16,562 bases of DNA, taken from assembly GCA_964555675.1 (NCBI GenBank), contig CAZKTU010000135.1, forward strand, positions 1-16,562, read 5' to 3'. The DNA is from CAIWXH01 sp964555675 (GTDB lineage Bacteria > Chloroflexota > Chloroflexia > Chloroflexales > Chloroflexaceae). A program made the translations under genes and the position numbers. The notes under the pieces are model-generated. The model had not been told where the DNA came from. It did not search any database and was given only the letters and a program-made list of their open reading frames with translations. This document shows positions 14,267 to 16,562 of the stretch, piece after piece; the stretch's first letter is position 1; each line of letters opens with the position of its first letter.

Positions 14267-15445
14267 TCACGCATGGGGGCCGACGGCGACAGGACCAAGG
14301 CTTAGCACCGGAGTCCCCCCAAGGAACGCTGCCACACGGCTCGCCTGCTCGTCAAGCACGCGGCGCTGCACGGTGTTCAGCTCGATCAGCGGCTCTACCG
14401 TAATCACGACCTGCCGGCCGCTACGGCGCTGATGCCACACTCCGGCCACTTCTCCATCGACGAGCAGCACCGGATAGTTGCCGGCCTGGCCGCCCGCCAA
14501 TGCACGCGCTGCCGCAGGGCCTGGAAACAGACGCTCGCGCGGGTGACTGCCTACCACATAGGCGTCAAAGTAGGGCAACAGCCAAAGAGCCTTCGGCGCG
14601 CTAGCCGGCGCCGCGCTGTCACCAGCACCAACCCAGGCTCGCTCTCCCTCCACATCGACGAGTTGCAGCTCCTCACGCAGCGAGTCGAACAGTGTTGTTG
14701 CCCAGCTCGGAGCTACCGCCAACCACTGGGCAAACTGCCGGGGGGTAGCCGGCCCATACGCGTACAGGTAGCGCTGGACGAGCGCGGCGAGCGCCGGCCG
14801 TGCCTCACTCGGCTGCAGACCGGGCAGCCAGCGCTGAGGGCTCGTATAGGTGACCGCTCGGCCGCGATTAGGACCAAAGCAGAGCGCGCCGCGGTGTGCA
14901 GCCAGCCCCATCACCTGACGCCATCGTGGCCACATGCCCCCAAATGCCGGTATCACGAGCTCACCTGCCCAGGAGCCTGTTTGCACAACGATTGCCTCCG
15001 TCAGCTCCTCCGCGGTTAACTCCGCCTCTGCCAGGAGCTCGGCGATCACCGCGATCAGCTCATCGGTCTGAGACTGTGTGAGCCGCACCCCCTCGGGGAA
15101 TGGGTTCGGGGTGGGCGGCAGCGCGGACAGCGCGCCGGTCCATAAGGGCAGATCCTGGGTCGGGAGCAGGTGCACGGTGCCGCGCGGCCCGTAGGTCTTG
15201 ATCAGACTGCGCTCCTCCCAGAGTGCGTGTTGGATGGCCTCACGGGTGACGCCAGGGATGCGCAGCCCAACCGAGAGCTCGGCAGCAGATAACACCTGGG
15301 CGTGGGCGCCGCAGATCGCGCCGACGACCGTTGCAGGGGCTCTGGCTAGCGCTGACTCGGACAGATAGTGGCGTTCCAGGCGTCTGGCGCAGACCTCGGG
15401 CCACGAGAGCGGTCTGGGGCTACTCGATGATGGGGAGTGTCCCAT
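14267..15445 (-). CDS. HTH_42 winged-helix DNA-binding protein, AlkZ/YcaQ superfamily
   Basis: A 392-aa protein of the HTH_42 (formerly DUF1006) superfamily, which contains the DNA glycosylases YcaQ and AlkZ that unhook interstrand crosslinks or excise bulky antibiotic adducts. Features include LSWPEVCARRLERHYLSESA, GAHAQVLSAAELSVGLRIPG, IKTYGPRGTVHLLP, LAALVQRYLYAYGPATPRQF, LLPYFDAYVVGSHPRERLF and VLLVDGEVAGVWHQRRSGRQ. All are typical of the tandem winged-helix family at its usual length. At the catalytic spot, where active glycosylases carry Gln-x-Gln or Gln-x-Asp, this protein has His-Ala-Gln. It may therefore be a variant, or a non-catalytic DNA-binding protein. ATG 15445 is preferred; TTG 15463 is possible and neither has a strong ribosome site. 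It follows the TetR gene by 63 bp on the same strand and may share its promoter. Glycosylase function is inferred only. Confidence 0.82.
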   Translation of the reverse strand: MGHSPSSSSPRPLSWPEVCARRLERHYLSESALARAPATVVGAICGAHAQVLSAAELSVGLRIPGVTREAIQHALWEERSLIKTYGPRGTVHLLPTQDLPLWTGALSALPPTPNPFPEGVRLTQSQTDELIAVIAELLAEAELTAEELTEAIVVQTGSWAGELVIPAFGGMWPRWRQVMGLAAHRGALCFGPNRGRAVTYTSPQRWLPGLQPSEARPALAALVQRYLYAYGPATPRQFAQWLAVAPSWATTLFDSLREELQLVDVEGERAWVGAGDSAAPASAPKALWLLPYFDAYVVGSHPRERLFPGPAAARALAGGQAGNYPVLLVDGEVAGVWHQRRSGRQVVITVEPLIELNTVQRRVLDEQASRVAAFLGGTPVLSLGPVAVGPHA

Positions 15446-15473
15446 AAAGTGCCGTGCTTCCAATGAAGGGGCT

Positions 15474-15488
15474 GCGGACGTCGTCCGC
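15474..15488. promoter_or_regulatory. Palindrome between TetR and winged-helix genes
   Basis: GCGGACG and CGTCCGC form a perfect 7-bp inverted repeat around one base, in the 63-bp gap between the TetR stop and the winged-helix start. It could be an operator or a small hairpin. It does not resemble the TetR operators at 16173-16256. Confidence 0.35.
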
Positions 15489-15508
15489 TTCTCCCGCCCA
15501 GACGGTGC

Positions 15509-16144
15509 TCAGCTGTCGTAGCGCCGGTTGATCTCTGTCCACTGCGGCGCAGGACCGGGGAGCGCAGGTGCCGACATGGCGTGCAGGCCGTCGAGGATCA
15601 GCGTGAGGTAGCGCTGGCGCAGCTCGGCTGTGCGCGCCACGTCGCTGACCCGGATCGCCTGCAGCTGCTCGAACAGCAGCGACAGGTCGCCGACCACGAT
15701 CTCAAGCCGCAGCTCTCCTGTGGCCTTCGTGCGCTCGAGGAGTTGCTGGGTCAGGTGGTGGGCCTGCATCCCCAACGCGCGCAGCTCCTCCGTGGCCGTG
15801 AAGCGCCCCGCGTGGCGCAGCGTGAGCGAGCCGGCGCTCATTTCCACGCAGCGCTGCATGAACTGGCTGAAGACTGCCCACGGCTCGCCCTTATCAGCGA
15901 GGGCGGCTTCTGTCGTGGCAATATATTGGCGCAGCCCATCACTCGCCAGTCGCTGGAGCAGCTCGTCTTTGCTGCGGTAGCGCCGGTAAAGCGCGCCAAT
16001 CCCCACACCGGCTCGCTCGGCCACCGCCGCAATTGGTGCCTCGGGGTCGTCTACGAAGACAGCGCGGGCCGCTGCGAGGATACGCTCGTTGTTACGCGCC
16101 GCTTCGGCCTGTCGGCCGCTCAAGGGGCGATCAAACTCTTTCAT
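15509..16144 (-). CDS. TetR/AcrR-family transcriptional repressor
   Basis: A 211-aa ligand-responsive repressor. Residues about 15-65 are the TetR helix-turn-helix (NNERILAAARAVFVDDPEAP, then IAAVAERAGVGIGALYRRYR and SKDELLQRL). The remainder is an all-helical ligand-binding and dimerisation domain with the usual length. ATG 16144 is chosen: the reading frame remains open further upstream, but that part lies across the promoter. No spaced ribosome site precedes it, and the -10 box TATAGT ends seven bases before the ATG, so the message is probably leaderless. Three copies of a 15-bp dyad upstream (one over its own -35 box) mark autorepression and control of the divergent gene, now only an epoxide hydrolase fragment. 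The winged-helix gene 63 bp downstream may be co-transcribed. The inducer is unknown; an epoxide or related hydrophobic compound is a guess from the neighbour. Confidence 0.92.
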   Translation of the reverse strand: MKEFDRPLSGRQAEAARNNERILAAARAVFVDDPEAPIAAVAERAGVGIGALYRRYRSKDELLQRLASDGLRQYIATTEAALADKGEPWAVFSQFMQRCVEMSAGSLTLRHAGRFTATEELRALGMQAHHLTQQLLERTKATGELRLEIVVGDLSLLFEQLQAIRVSDVARTAELRQRYLTLILDGLHAMSAPALPGPAPQWTEINRRYDS

Positions 16145-16151
16145 ACCCTTC

Positions 16152-16179
16152 ACTATAGCACATTTTCTGACTGGAACAA
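16152..16179 (-). promoter_or_regulatory. TetR promoter, extended -10, leaderless
   Basis: On the minus strand TTGTTC (16174-16179) and TATAGT (16152-16157) are spaced by 16 bp, with TGC giving an extended -10. Predicted transcription starts at about 16145, at the TetR ATG. The -35 box lies inside operator 1. Confidence 0.6.
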
Positions 16180-16187
16180 TCCGTTCC
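16173..16187. promoter_or_regulatory. TetR operator copy 1
   Basis: GGAACAATCCGTTCC, an imperfect dyad (GGAAC-N5-GTTCC) over the -35 box of the TetR gene. It is the most symmetric of the three copies. Confidence 0.65.
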
Positions 16188-16207
16188 GATCCAGTCCTTT
16201 TGACTGA

Positions 16208-16236
16208 TGGACCGGAACAATTCATTCCAATACAAT
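16208..16236 (+). promoter_or_regulatory. Divergent promoter toward epoxide hydrolase remnant
   Basis: TGGACC (16208-16213) and TACAAT (16231-16236) are separated by 17 bp and point away from the TetR gene. Operator 2 lies inside the spacer and operator 3 covers the expected start near 16243. Confidence 0.55.
16214..16228. promoter_or_regulatory. TetR operator copy 2
   Basis: GGAACAATTCATTCC, matching copy 1 at 13 of 15 positions, sits inside the 17-bp spacer of the divergent promoter, where bound repressor would block RNA polymerase. Confidence 0.65.
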
Positions 16237-16241
16237 GAATC

Positions 16242-16256
16242 GGAGCAATACATTCC
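16242..16256. promoter_or_regulatory. TetR operator copy 3
   Basis: GGAGCAATACATTCC, the most diverged copy, lies 28 bp after copy 2 start and overlaps the predicted start of the divergent transcript. Confidence 0.55.
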
Positions 16257-16310
16257 GTTTCGAGGGCGGCTTGGCTCAGAAGTTGCCCTAGCGAGCCTTG
16301 TGAGGCCCAG

Positions 16311-16448
16311 TTTCCACGCGCGTGGGCGGAGCGTAGCGTGAATGTACAGCGCTTTGTCACAATGCCCCGTGGCGGCCACTTCGCGGCGCTTGAGGAGCCT
16401 GAGCTGTTCGTCGAGGAGCTACGAGAGTTCTTTGGCCAGTACCGCTGA
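16311..16448 (+). pseudogene. Epoxide hydrolase (alpha/beta hydrolase), C-terminal fragment
   Basis: The frame FPRAWAERSVNVQRF, then MPRGGHFAALEEPELFVEEL and REFFGQYR up to the TGA at 16446-16448, matches the C-terminal end of bacterial epoxide hydrolases. It includes the catalytic His of GGHFAALEEP. The rest of the enzyme (nucleophile, cap domain) is absent: upstream of 16311 the frame has no similarity and runs into the TetR operator region. Roughly 45 of about 390 residues remain, so a large deletion removed the body of the gene while leaving its presumed promoter. The intact gene would have been the divergent target of the TetR repressor. Family identification is confident from the conserved tail; loss of function is certain from the length. 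Confidence 0.8.
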
Positions 16449-16508
16449 GGCCTGAGCGGCCCCGCAGGTGCTTGGGAAGCCTCAAGGCTGGTTTGGGTCG
16501 CAGCAGTA

Positions 16509-16538
16509 TCCGGTGCCGCCCTTAGCGGCGGTGCCGGA
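16509..16538. repeat. Hairpin near right window edge
   Basis: A 12-bp stem with two G-T wobble pairs and a six-base loop (TCCGGTGCCGCC with GGCGGTGCCGGA), 60 bp after the epoxide hydrolase fragment. AAAACA follows on the plus strand, so it is not a standard terminator in that direction. No gene is seen between 16449 and the window end. Confidence 0.35.
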
Positions 16539-16562
16539 AAACAGGATTAGCCAGGAGCAGAC

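Noticed and set aside
16131..16360. Upstream extension of the TetR frame
   Set aside because: The extra codons cover the promoter and all three operators, and the helix-turn-helix begins just after the ATG at 16144.
16509..16538. Hairpin considered as a CRISPR or terminator element
   Set aside because: Single copy with no spacer-repeat pattern and followed by A-rich rather than T-rich sequence.
1..16562. tRNA, rRNA or CRISPR arrays
   Set aside because: None seen by eye on either strand; no cloverleaf-like or regularly spaced repeat pattern was found.

Overview
The window is GC-rich and gene-dense with many disrupted genes. It carries a very large SARP/BTAD-ATPase-TPR regulator, a large LuxR-type ATPase regulator, a macrolide-type (MGT) glycosyltransferase family, and a zinc-ribbon IS6-like transposase. 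I infer a filamentous Chloroflexota (Chloroflexia) genome, with an actinobacterium as the alternative; no rRNA or other phylogenetic marker is present to settle it. The sequence looks like a draft or metagenome scaffold, because it contains a 100-N gap whose two flanks share exactly 55 bp.

Layout. 1-624: C-terminal catalytic half of a tyrosine recombinase (minus strand), cut at its N-terminal side by an IS6-like element. 625-1597: that element, with an intact transposase and imperfect terminal inverted repeats but no target duplication. 1598-1831: remnant sequence, including a candidate SARP box. 1832-2937: an Asp/Glu racemase-family gene overlapping (ATGA) an upstream, internally deleted glycosyltransferase gene (minus). 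3088-6330: a 1080-aa SARP/BTAD regulator (minus). 6500-6871: a small SemiSWEET/PQ-loop-like membrane protein (minus). 7189-10146: a 985-aa AAA/TPR/LuxR regulator (plus), ending in a strong hairpin. 10379-12675: a berberine-bridge-type FAD oxidoreductase followed closely by an NmrA-like NAD(P)-binding protein (plus). 12908-14103: the C-terminal part of a second glycosyltransferase, interrupted by the gap. 14267-15445: an AlkZ/HTH_42-type winged-helix protein (minus). 15509-16144: a TetR repressor (minus). 16311-16448: the C-terminal tip of an epoxide hydrolase (plus).

How it fits together. Two large ATP-dependent regulators flank a small membrane protein and face small-molecule modification genes (flavin oxidase, reductase-like protein, sugar transferases, racemase-like protein) plus an AlkZ-family protein. 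This resembles the accessory part of a secondary-metabolite or xenobiotic-response region, but no scaffold-building synthase is visible, so that reading is inference. At least four genes are broken (integrase, both glycosyltransferases, epoxide hydrolase), pointing to active rearrangement.

The most informative non-coding structures are: (i) three copies of a 15-bp TetR operator in the TetR/epoxide-hydrolase divergent promoter, one filling the 17-bp spacer of the divergent promoter; (ii) a leader hairpin in front of the first glycosyltransferase that would pair with its Shine-Dalgarno sequence; (iii) TCGA-type direct repeats at 11-bp spacing, like SARP boxes, at three places near the SARP gene.
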